From contig NW_009799179.1 of assembly GCF_000213175.1 (NCBI RefSeq), positions 5,097,276 to 5,161,275 of the forward strand: a stretch of DNA of 64,000 bases, written 5' to 3'. Under the pieces are notes generated by a model. The model had not been told where the DNA came from, did not search any database, and saw nothing but the letters and a program-made list of their open reading frames with translations. Origin of the DNA: Neurospora tetrasperma FGSC 2508. Lineage: Eukaryota; Ascomycota; Sordariomycetes; Sordariales; Sordariaceae. Shown here one piece after another: positions 43,712-54,399 of the stretch (its first letter is position 1; the number at the start of each line of letters is the position of its first letter). A program made the translations under genes and the position numbers.

Positions 43712-44592
43712 ATGGCCCCGATGAACAACTTCTTCCGCGCGGCGCGCCCCGTTTTCCGCAACACCTTCTTCACCTCCAACGCCGCCCGCAATGGCGGCAA
43801 GCGCTTCCAGAGCACAGCGAGTTCGGAGCAAGCGCAAGAGTCCTTCTTCAAGCGCATGTGGAACAGCCCGGTCGGCTTCAAGACGGTGCACTTCTGGTAT
43901 GTTGTTTTGTTGAGGAACCTTTTAGGCCTTTCGGAGTCGGCGCAACAGCAGCAGTAACAACAACAACGACGATGCAATGATCAACATCGAAAAAAAAAAA
44001 AAAGATTCGGACAAAGATGCGTTCCAATGAGCAAGAGCAAAGGCTAATCCATGTCCATTTAAAAAACAACAGGGCCCCTGTCATGAAATGGGGTCTCGTC
44101 CTCGCAGGTATCTCCGACTTTGCGCGCCCGGCCGAGAAGCTCTCGCTCACCCAGAACGCCGCCCTGACTGCCACCGGTCTCATCTGGACCCGCTGGTGCT
44201 TGATCATCAAGCCCAAGAACTACCTGTGCGTTTCCCTTCTTCCATCTTGTCGTCGCCCTTCGTTTTCGACCCTATCAACAAACTTACGTCATCCCATTCC
44301 CAACAACAATCACCACCACCAATACCATCTCTTACGTCCATCTCTTGGTCCATACCTATCCCTTCTTCCCCCCAATATAACAGCCCTACTCCCTTTTACC
44401 CAACCCAGAACTAACTTCTTGTTTTCTCACAGTCTCGCCGCCGTCAACTTCTTCCTTGGCATCGTCGGTGTCGTTCAGGTCTCCCGTATCCTCATGTGGC
44501 AACAATCCCAAAAGAACAAGACCCTCCCCGCCGCTGCTGAGGAGGTCAAGGAAAACGTTAAGGAGGAGGTCAAGAAGGTCGTCAAGGCCTAA
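43712..44592 (+). CDS. mpc2: mitochondrial pyruvate carrier subunit (MPC2/MPC3 type)
   Basis: This subunit of the mitochondrial pyruvate carrier brings pyruvate across the inner membrane as a heterodimer with MPC1. Exons 43712-43896, 44073-44225 and 44433-44592 (introns 176 and 207 bp, phases 2 and 2) give 165 residues. The first 35 residues are rich in Arg, Ala and Ser with no acidic residue, the form of a mitochondrial presequence. Family blocks are NSPVGFKTVHFW-APVMKW, then GLVLAGISDFARPAEKLS, LTQNAALTATGLIWTRWCLI, IKPKNYLLAAVNFFLGIVG and a Lys/Glu-rich tail. Membrane helices cover most of residues 60-135. The ATG at 43712 has the strong context GGCACA. Whether it matches yeast Mpc2 or Mpc3 cannot be told by eye. 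Confidence 0.93.
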
Positions 44593-45641
44593 ACTTCTTC
44601 GAACGTAACGAAATCGATCGATTGATGACGAGCCATTGAGGTTTTGGCATAGTTGGTAGTCGGGAGTCGGGAGTCGGGAGTCGAAGTCCAAGTCGAAGTC
44701 AAAAGTCGAAAACACGTAGAGGCCGGCATTTCGTCAAAAAAAGGGTTTTGAAGTGATACGACAGGAGCTGAAATCACATGCCGACTGTGACTATATAAGA
44801 CTGCGGCAACGGCAACGGCTATAGCGAAGCTGACGTCGATGGAATGTGGAAGGGCAGCGCCACGACTTTGAAGTGTCTGCATCGACGGATGGCGGGGTGG
44901 ACGGGCTTATGTCATTGGAAGGAGCCGGGGTCTTTATATTGGCGATGTGCTTGATTCTGATCAGATCAGATACAAAGTCTTGACGGTGGATGTGTAGGTG
45001 TAGGTGAAGATGAGGTACAGTTCCGGAGGCGGCAAAGTGCGCGGCTTATAACGATCCAAGGCGAAGGCAACTTCACCATGTGATCCATCTCTTGTGCTGA
45101 TCTCGGCACTAGATATCACAACATTATTTCTTTTTTTCTCTCTTCAATGGTTTCCAATATATGCGCCCGTTCTATCATCTGCAATCATTGAAATTTTGCT
45201 CTGATGAACAGTTGGACTCACTAGAGCTTTCAGGTTGTTGCAGCATTTCGAAAATACTAGGAATAATGCGACTGTTTCTTCTCTAGATTTGCGCTGCTTC
45301 CAAAGCTTATCCAGGTATCTCATAACAAAATGGGTCGCCCAACGTCGAGCGCTGACGATACAAATACTAGAAAAAATATACAATAATGACCAAAAAAGGC
45401 TGCCCCCAAAAAACCAAAAGCTTGCGCTTGCGCCGTGTATCATCTGGATTGAGAACACCCATCGAACAAGAAATAGAGATACAAATCCAACGCCAGCGAT
45501 GAAGATATTAAAAACAATTGAACCAGAATAAGAACCTTTACATCCTTCTCTCTATGACGGGGTATCCGCTTTTCTTCCTCTTTATCCTCAATTCCCATTC
45601 GAGACACTGGACATGGCAAACCGACGGTAACAACATCGATA
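44593..45641. other. convergent intergenic region
   Basis: These 1.05 kb lie between the 3' ends of the MPC gene (plus) and pantothenate kinase (minus). A GGGAGTC tandem repeat lies near 44660-44685. No gene is seen. Confidence 0.5.
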
Positions 45642-47449
45642 TTATTCATTGTCAGCATCTCTCGTTCTCGTCCGAGCATTCATTCGCGCTTCCATGACGG
45701 TAGCCTGATCGAAGCTTCCCCTACGGCCCCAATTCTGAGGCTGCCGCTTGAGGAACGCGCCGACGGCTCCTAGGTAGCCCTCGTGTCTGAGGAAGTAAGC
45801 CTGCTTGGCGCCCTTGCTCCAGAACTTGATGGCGTAGCTGAGCGTGTTCATGGTCTGCGGGTGTCCCCTGATGAAGGACCCGCCGAAGTAGATGTTGCTG
45901 AGTTCGTGTATCTGGCTCTGCAGATAAGCGAGCTGTCCAATGTTGTTACTGATCGCGTACAGCAAGGAGACCGAGACGTCGGCGCTCGAGAAATGCTTGT
46001 TGCCAGGCAAAGTTGTTGATGATGTAGAGGGGCCGCCGGCCTCGGCGGCGCTGGATAGCACCTCGTCAACGTCGACCGGGCTAAGTCCACCGCTGTCCTC
46101 GGCTTCCGTCTCGGCTTGTCGCTTCAAACGGAACACCTTTCCGAAAGAGCTGGCAATTGTAGTGCTCTTGAGGCCGATCTTGCCATAGTCGGTGCCGTAA
46201 ATGTCGCCGACCAGCATGTCGACTTTACTGTTGTCACCCTTGGATGCCATATCTAGCATCTCATCGAAGCTACGAGCTCCGGTGAGGAGACTTAGTAGGC
46301 CCCAAAGCGTGCCGCCACCGAGTGATGTACCGCCCACACGTTGATAGTCCCGAGGCCCTGTTACTTTTAAGAACGACACTCCGGACCCGATATTTACCAG
46401 GAGGTATGGATATCTGTGGGTAGAGGGATCGACGAAGTTCATTGGGTCTGCTTCTGAGTAGGTAAAGACTTCGCGGGGGATTTCAGTGATGAAGAAGTCG
46501 AGTCCTGTAGTTATGCCTATTAGCAATAGTTTCCATGCTAGAGTGCATGAATGACATACCTATTATCAGACACTCCATTTCATCTTCCCGGATGACATCG
46601 ACTTCCAAAACGTCGCGAATCATGTCGTAAAACTTGTATGCGCCACCGCCCGTAGCCATGACGCACAGCTCGGGGCCAATGTTAGACTCATTGAGCATTT
46701 GGTGTTTGCGCTTGAGGGCGCGCATGAACTCGAGACAATCATCAATGTGGTCGGTTTCGAAGCTGACGAAGTTGAGGCGTCCACCTGGTTCCGTGGAGTG
46801 AGGCTCGCGGGAGAAGTACACCAGTTTAGCCAGAGAACCGCCGATCTATCCGAGGTATCAACCATTAACAATGCGTCCAATAGGATATCAACGGGAAGTA
46901 ATTGTGAAAGTGTTTCCATACATCAACAGCGATATGGCTCACTATCGCAGTGTGGTTCGGTAGTCTGATGTCCTTCGACTCTTGACGACTTGGTGAACCA
47001 CCGCGGCTGCTGCTTCCGCTTGGTGTCTGTGGCGGCGAAGCGCTGCCGTGCTCAACGATGAATGCGCCCTCAACATTGATGCGAACAGAGCCCGGATGGC
47101 TCAAAGCAGTGTCGAGCTCGATTGGACCAGAAGTAGATGCGCGCTGGCGGTTGGCTGACGGGGGTGACGTTGTCGCGGAGGTCAAGGCTGTGACAGGAGT
47201 TGACGCAGTCGCAATCTCGGGGCTGGTGATGGTAGGCGTTGTAGGTGTGGTAAGCGTTGTAGGTGTGGTAAGCGCAGCGTTCGGAGAGAGATGAGTGGTC
47301 AATTGGCCGGTCTGCGATGGTAGGCCGTCATTCCTCAGCTCTGGGTCGCGGGATTCGGGTTGTTGGTGGTCGGCTTGCGGTCGCGACGATGGGTGTTGCG
47401 GGTGGGGAGCAATAGCCTCGGCTTCGGCTTGGTTGCTCTCTGACGACAT
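45642..47449 (-). CDS. pantothenate kinase, eukaryotic (Fumble) type
   Basis: This enzyme phosphorylates pantothenate, the first and controlling step of coenzyme A synthesis. Exons 47449-46922, 46845-46560 and 46504-45642 (introns 76 and 55 bp) give 558 residues. The first 170 residues are a disordered Pro/Ser/Thr/Gln-rich extension with a TTPTTL tandem repeat. The kinase domain opens at HIAVD-IGGSLAKLVYFSRE across the first junction; MATGGGAYKFYDMI, then EDEMECLIIGLDFFI across the second junction, and YLLVNIGSGVSFLKV, SLGGGTLWGLLSLLTG, YGKIGL and FGGSFIRGH follow. The yeast equivalent is Cab1. The ATG at 47449 comes shortly after a GTG in a leader rich in AAC. Confidence 0.95.
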
Positions 47450-48911
47450 GTTGTATCTGTTGTTGTTCACAACACGGAGAAAAAGGGTAGGTTGAGGTTA
47501 GAACAACAAGAGCGGTTCAAGGAGGCATGAATGTGTCTTTGAGGGCAGCCATTCGGAGAGCGCTTTTTTGGGCGAGACAGACTTGTCAGAGACCTTTTAA
47601 AGGAGGAGGGATACTGAAAACTACATTGTAGATCATATCCCGGGTGCCTTTGGTGGTGATCTACCTACTGTGTAGTCAGAGGTGGGCCACAAAAACGGCC
47701 GCACGGGTTATCGATAAGGTGCTACTACAAGAAGAGGATCCACATCAACATCCCATGGCTTGCGGGCCTAGTCCTGCCGATTCCAACCCTGTTGTCTACG
47801 AAAACCCCAACAAATACCGTGACGATTGTGAATCCTTTCGCCCGAGACACTGCACATCATGATCCTTCCGTCTGGAGGGTGCAGGCGTCCCATTGTCATC
47901 GCATGTTCACTTAGGACTGGATTCCACGATTGAAACGGTCACTAGCATGGTCTGACCTCCAATTACCCGAGCCTGCTACTCAAGTCTTCGTCTGCGCCGT
48001 CTTCCGTGCCATCTCTCGTCAGCCTGAGCGTCGCGACAACGGTTCCGTACTTGTATTGTAGATCCCTCCCGGGCAGATGGGAACATGTACGTAACACCAC
48101 TCAGCGCAACGGTGCAACTAGCCGTCCGCTTGTTTACTGAAACCAGCAAAGGCATGTAATATGTGAAACCACACTTTGAACGATCATTACGTATTGCCCA
48201 TTTTTGTAGCCCTACTGTGCTGTCTGCCGTCCATCCCTCCTCCTCCTGTTGCTCCTCCACAGCTTTCAGTAACCATCAATGCCATCCTGGCGACTTAGCA
48301 AAAGCTACTCCGACTCCGGTACAAACCAAAATCAAGACCGACAGAAACAGAATTCCAAATCGCCCTTCCAGTATTTTGTGCACAAGCCCCCGAATAGCCC
48401 CATGAGCCCGCCAGTTCCGTCCATCAACCATCGACCCACAAAGAGTGTAGCGTAAGCCAAAGAAAAAAGAAAAAACCCGCCGATAAAAAAAGAAGGTCAT
48501 GATACATAAGCCTTGCACTGGAGGGGAACATGCCTGATGCTCCGACATGCGACTGTGGGGAAATGGTTCGGCTCGGCGCAGGTACGTCGACTCCACAGCG
48601 CCGAAAATACCGAAATCGGTTTACGTTTTCCCCAGAGCGGGGACAGAATCGAACGGGGAATGAAAGGTGATTTGATGACAACCGACAAGCCGGCGGCATA
48701 ATGGCGGGGATTCCCGCACGTCCGAACCCAGAAAGGACAGTGGAAGACCACCCCGCATTTTCACACGGTAAGCTTTCGAGTCATCCACTGCAGTGATGCA
48801 AACAGTCTTGAGGTTGTCTTGACCCATTCCTCGATCCGGTTATTAGATCGATCATTTTAACGAACCATACATAGCAGATATCTGAAAGACACTGTGAGAA
48901 ATTCAAGATGC
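47450..48911. other. intergenic region
   Basis: These 1.46 kb lie between two minus-strand genes. Short frames on both strands have no domain. Nothing else is seen. Confidence 0.5.
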
Positions 48912-50564
48912 TCAAAACAAGTCCCCTCCAGGCACGGCGACAAAGATGGCCGTCAGGATCGCCGACAGCACCACGGCGCACAACATGCTCTGCACCGCAA
49001 TCGTGTCTTGAATCTGGCGAAGCATGGGCTCCTGGATCCACACCTCTCGATCAAAGATCTTGCGGATCACGTTGCGCTGCTGGTACCGGACCAGCCACGG
49101 CTCGTCCTCATAGCTGTTGCCGGACCCGAAGCTATCAAACGACCGCTTCGCCTTGCCCTCTTCCCCATCCTCCTCCTCCGCCATGAACAGCTCCCACGGA
49201 CGAATATGTCGGTGGTGCAGCCCGTGCAGGACCACGCACATACCCTTGTACGCCGCAATCAGCGTGGAGATGCCCAGCACCCAGCCGATGGCCGCCAGGG
49301 CGCGGTAGCCGCGGCCCGCGTTGGACAAAGCCAGCACGATGGCGACCACGGTGCTGATCAGGATGAGCGCGACACCAAGCCCCCGTGCGAAGAAGACGCG
49401 CGCCGGGTTGCCGTTGCAGATGGACCAGCGGATGAAGTTGGGGTGCGCCTGACGACGCAGCGCGGATTCGATAGGCGTGATGATGATGCGGAATGCGGAC
49501 GGGTGCGTCGTGTGTGCAAGCGCTTGAAGTACGGCTTTTTGCTCCTTGTCGGAGAGGTTGAGCTGCCGGGGCGCGTCGTCCATGATATAAGTGGCGATCA
49601 CACGGTCGATTTCTTTTCGGAAGGGTTGTATGGTGACTGTTTGGTTTGAGTTTTCCGTCAGTCAACATTGCCCCTTTCGATTCGGTATTCGACAGCAGCT
49701 ATCGCATGCATGTCATGCCTCTGTGGGAGTGTGGCATATGAAAACTGGAAAAAGAACGAGCAGGAGACGTATGCTTACACGGTGGCTTGATGCCTGCTGT
49801 GGCAAAGGCATCGCTCGCTTGCGTGCGGTACGTCGTCGCCATACTGGACCCGTTATACTCGGAGGAAAAGGTCTCCTGGTGGTAGCCACGTGGAGTGTCC
49901 GGCGGCGTTCCGAACGGGTCGTTGCTGCCTGTCCGCGTGCCCTCGGGTAAGTCTGATGTACTTCGGCCTCTTGGACTGGACAAGACTGGGGTCGACCCCT
50001 TTTCGAAATCAGTACCCTTGAATATCTCGACAGTCACGTCTCCTGTTTTGCAGTTCGGCTTTTTGCGGGCCTTCTCAGCCTGCTCTTTCTGAATTTTGTG
50101 AATGGCTTCCTCCTCCATGGCCGGTGTCCATTCTGGAGCAAGAGCAAGGTCCCACGTTTTGGCTTGCTCGAAGCGCTTCATGTAGTCACGATACCACAGA
50201 AAGAATTGCAAGTTCTCCGCTGACCGCTCCACGTATATCAGGTAGTTCATAAAGTCACGGACGGTACATGGCTACATACGGCTAGTCAGCCACTGGTCTG
50301 TCTTCATGTGAGGCAGGATCAAGCACTGACTGGACATGTTCCCCCCTCGATAATTTTATCGAAGCTCAATGCTGTTGGGATTCCTGCGATGCTACCCGAG
50401 TTGACTGGCCTCAGGCTTGGCTCTGTCTTCTCGGATCCTGCTTCACTGTTTCTGGCAGGGGAGTTGCCGATGGTGTTCTGGCCGGTGCTGGGCTCATCAC
50501 TCAGTGAGATGTTGTTCTTGTCGACGTAAGCTGGACGTCGGTATGTGAGGGGTAGGAGACCCAT
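48912..50564 (-). CDS. RGS-domain protein with three membrane helices
   Basis: This is a regulator of G-protein signalling; the RGS fold speeds GTP hydrolysis by G-alpha subunits. Exons 50564-50331, 50271-49779 and 49636-48912 (introns 59 and 142 bp) give 483 residues. The RGS domain is in two pieces: CP-PCTVRDFMNYLIYVE, then NLQFFLWYRDYMKRF at about 76-115, and FRKEIDRVIATYIMDD to NFIRWSICNG at about 248-318. Between them is a charged, Ser/Pro-rich insert of about 130 residues. Membrane helices follow at about 321-345, 354-380 and 459-483, the last ending at the C-terminus. This layout resembles yeast Rax1 and Aspergillus RgsB. The ATG at 50564 is the first in frame; an upstream TTG frame start was not used. 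Confidence 0.88.
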
Positions 50565-53310
50565 CGTGATGGGAGGTTGGACTGCTGTTGATGGAAGAAC
50601 ACTCGCCACTGGGTTTGGGGTTTCGAGGCGATAGGGTGCCAATATGTCGTGCTACAAATCTCCAAGCGATAACATGAAGGGGTAAGGCAAAACGAAAGAG
50701 AAGGAGAGGCTAATCGTTTATATAGTATCGTCTTGTTCCTGGAGCAAATCCTAACTAGAGATCACCTTCGTTAACTCCGATCTTGATCGGGCATCATCCA
50801 TACATGGGTACCAGGCACTCCAGGGTGGGCGGAAGCGGGATGTCGAAACTGACAAACAGGTACGAGAAAAACAAGAACATGGCGTAAAACTATCCAAGCT
50901 ATCAGCCCCTAGTTGGCCTGCTAGGCCTGAATCCATTGCTTTTTTTTGAGACCTGAACCCCTCTCGAAGTCAGGGCAAGAGGGCTTCCAATGCTGTTGAC
51001 AGTACACCACATGGCGATAACAGCATGCGTGGCGCATTCAACGAAGCAGTATCATTTGGTATCAGTGTCTTTTCGACGCGCGAGCTGGCGAAGGAGGCGT
51101 TACGAATCAGGAACAAATGGGTTTAGGGCGTCAAGATTTTCCTCCACAAACCAACCATTGTCGCGGACCATCCAAGGACCAGCTTTTTACTACGCCCTCC
51201 TCGATCAAAAGCAATAAACATCGGGAATATCGACACTGGGCTATTAAGCTACAAAGGGAAAGTATCGCCGTAATGAGGCTGTCTGGCGACTTCGTGATTG
51301 GCGGGATTCGGGACACACGGCCGGCTTGGCTCTCGAAGTCCGCTCTTAAGGTTTTACGCACAGTCTCTTTTTTTTTCGTTTTGATTATGACATGCATCTG
51401 TTATGATTGCGCACATGAGAGCGGAGAAAATCGAATTGTTCCCAGAAAAAGTCGACAAGTCAGGTACGAGCAGTCCTCGAGAATTTACTCCCGACGTCGT
51501 TTGTCACTGTTACGAACGGCAGCGCTGCGGCGAAGTGGAAGTCTTCGGTGACTCCAACCACGCCGTAGCAACGACCGACCCGAGAAAGCTTTCACTATGT
51601 ATGGTTGAAGATCGGTGGAATGGCTTTCTGATCTTCGATGCGACCCTTCACTGGGAATGGGATCTCTCTTAAAATGAAGCCCGATCGGAGCGGAGCCCGG
51701 CCTCTTTCAATGGTGCCCTTCGTCAGGACTAAAGTGCCGGTGCCGTGGAACTGGGTACTGGCATTTCCCTCCATTGTTTGTGGACCAAACAACAGCCAGG
51801 GACCAATTGTATCTGCTGGAAACGACAACGCCATCATCCGGTTAGTCGCCGTGCTGTGCTCGGACACGAAAGATAATCTTAAAAAGTTGAAAGAAGGGCC
51901 GCCAATGTCTACCAAGAGATGGGGATTGCTTTCAGACACCTAATGGAAAGGGAATATGGCTTAGCACACTCCAAACACGCCTGAATATCATCACACTGCC
52001 GCCAACCAACCGCCCCCGAACATGCAACAATGACAGCCGTACTCGACACCGACGTTACGCACCCATTCCCGCCAAGAACACCCGACATGGAGCTGCTCCG
52101 TCCCCTTCGCCATGAAACCCGAATGGTCTTTTTCCCCGTCCAGAGTTCGGTCCATACGCAATTTGATCGGCGGAGCGGCAGTACGAATCTGCTGCACCCA
52201 TTAGGGGCTCACTTTTTCCAGGGAGACTCTCAGAGGCCCCGAAGGGCCTCGGTGATTGATAGTGGCTGCAGCACATATTCCTTTTTCTCGACCTACATAC
52301 CCTTGAAAGACTTCAATGTGGTTGCACCACAGCAGCTAGCTGGCCGCTGACAAGAGCTCCAATGGACTCACTTCTTGTCTCTCCCGCTTCTGGAACAGCA
52401 AAACCCCAATGTCTGAGGCGAATAGCTTTTGTCTTGAGAACAGACTCGCTCACTTGCTCCTCGCTCTTTCACTCCCTTACACTGACTGGCCTGGCTGCGT
52501 ATTTTCAGACTTCTGCTCTTGATTTTTCATCTCCATCCCCATCCCCTTTGTTTCACCAAACGTTCAGCCAGCTCCATGACACATGGAGGCCGGTGACTGC
52601 GAATCACTATGGACAATATCTCGGGGATATTCCGGAGCATAAGCTCCCCGCAGGGTGGACCGAGGGAGTGAGTGCTGTGCATGGACTCCGGACTAGTCAA
52701 ATCACCCTTTCGGTCCCGAACGTGGAGCTTTTGAACCACATGGTGCACAACCACGCAGTGAAAACTTTATCCTATAGAACAATTTTTCAAAAGACACCTG
52801 GACCCTTGTTTTCGCCCAGTGCCCCCCAGTCGGGCCCAGCACGAATGTCGATGTACACTAATGTCTTACTTCGCTTCGCTCGGACTACATCCGAGGTAAG
52901 ACATCCTTTTGCTTCTTGTCGCCTTTTCGTGCTCGCTTGCTTGTCTGGATTTCCTTTTTCCATCTTGTTTCCCCTCTTTCTCCACGGTCGATGTTCGTTC
53001 TGGGGGGTTTTGGCCGACCTGGTTAGGTTTGTAATTCTAAGACAAGTATACATAGTGCGTACGGTAAAGTCCATTGTTTGTCTGCGGGGGCGTGTGTGCT
53101 TGTTGTGCCTGGAGCTAGCTACAGCTAGCTTCCACAGAAGGCTGTTCTGCTCGAACGTTGTTTTGATTTAGTTCCCTTGTTGGTGGGTCTCTGGCATTCA
53201 CTGGGCACAGCCCAGTCCCCACTCTGTGCCCTGCCCAGACCGCACCACATCTAGCCTTCCAGACTCCGCTAGTCTCCCTCTCTCTCCTCTTTTCGATAGT
53301 ATACATTCAA
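50565..53310. other. gene-poor strip next to the RIP block
   Basis: These 2.7 kb of normal base composition have no supported gene. The longest frame (52362-53171, plus, 269 codons from an ATG) has no domain, and its second half reads like untranslated Cys/Phe/Val-rich sequence. It marks the edge of the repeat-derived block. Confidence 0.5.
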
Positions 53311-53830
53311 TTAATCGTATCCAACCGCTTAATCTCGTTAGCAATTTTACAGGTTATAAGCCCTCTTTCTAACCTTCCCTATAATTGCATTTAACGAGCG
53401 TATTTTTAAGTGTATTGCTAGTTTCGTTTTTATTAAGGCGCTATAGTACCGGGTTAATAAGTTATCGCGACTTTCGTCCTTAACGATTCGCTAATTCGCC
53501 TGTAAGCTAGCCTTGCTATATAAAGATTCTCGCTAATATTTATTATACGACGAGTCTATTGAATTAGTTATCGATTCCTCTATCGAATTAATTATCGGTT
53601 CTATTAAATTTATTATCAAATCAAGCGATTCAATTATTAAATTAGTTAAATTAATTAGTAGTTAGTCTAGTAATTCCTACCCTTCTTCTTTTTTAAATAT
53701 ACAATACTTTCGATAATTCGATTGCCTCTAATATATTGAATCCTCCTATACCTACTACGACCACTAGTTCGTTACTAGTTCTCCTCTATTACAGTACGGT
53801 TAGCAACTGGGCTGGAGTATACTAGCGCTT

Positions 53831-53938
53831 AGCTATACCGTAACCGGTATAGCTGGGCACCGATATAGCTCTAGGTAGTTGAAATAATTAAAGACGGATC
53901 CGTCTCCTTCGAGACGGATGCTTCCTTTAATCAATTAT
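53831..53938. repeat. two adjacent inverted repeats in a less-mutated patch
   Basis: AGCTATACCG at 53831-53840 pairs perfectly with CGGTATAGCT at 53845-53854 over a 4-base loop. Just after it, a 12-bp palindrome GACGGATCCGTC (53893-53904) lies in a longer imperfect inverted repeat whose arms are about 53885-53906 and 53911-53938. Neither is assigned to a known element; ends of a small DNA transposon or a repeat boundary are possible. Confidence 0.5.
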
Positions 53939-54399
53939 TATCTACAACCAAAAGTTCTTGCTCAATAATACTATTCATTAATACAAGTCCTAAATTACGA
54001 TTGACCGTGGTTCTTTAAAACGAATCCGTTACTTAATAACGAATCCGCTACGTATTAATCCCTTTAACGAATTTATTACCTACCGGATTCTTCTCTCGAA
54101 ACGAATCTATTAGTAACGAATCTATTATTAGATAATATAGTAACTATAGTTTCAATTCTCTATAATATTATAATAAGTGGTTTTTATAGCTTTAGAATCG
54201 AATTAATCTTTTTACCTTTTTATTATTACTTATAAATTATCTTCTACTTATATAATATCTCTTCGTCCCCCCGGAATTATATCCTATAATAGTAAATTAA
54301 AATAGCGTCTATTTAAATAGAAACTAATACTAAGAGGGCCGATAGTCTCTATAAATTGTACGAACGGTATTCTAAATACCCTATATAGGCGAATATCGA

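Noticed and set aside
47976-48260. 94-codon minus-strand frame starting MEEQQEEEGW
   Set aside because: It has no conserved motif, and the Arg run at its end comes from a simple repeat; not enough to call a gene.
51595-51943. Facing frames of 101-114 codons on both strands
   Set aside because: Both are of ordinary chance length, one starts at GTG, and neither shows a family motif.
52362-53171. 269-codon ATG-started frame beside the RIP block
   Set aside because: It has no domain, no signal peptide and a Cys/Phe/Val-rich second half that looks non-coding; a long frame alone is weak evidence.
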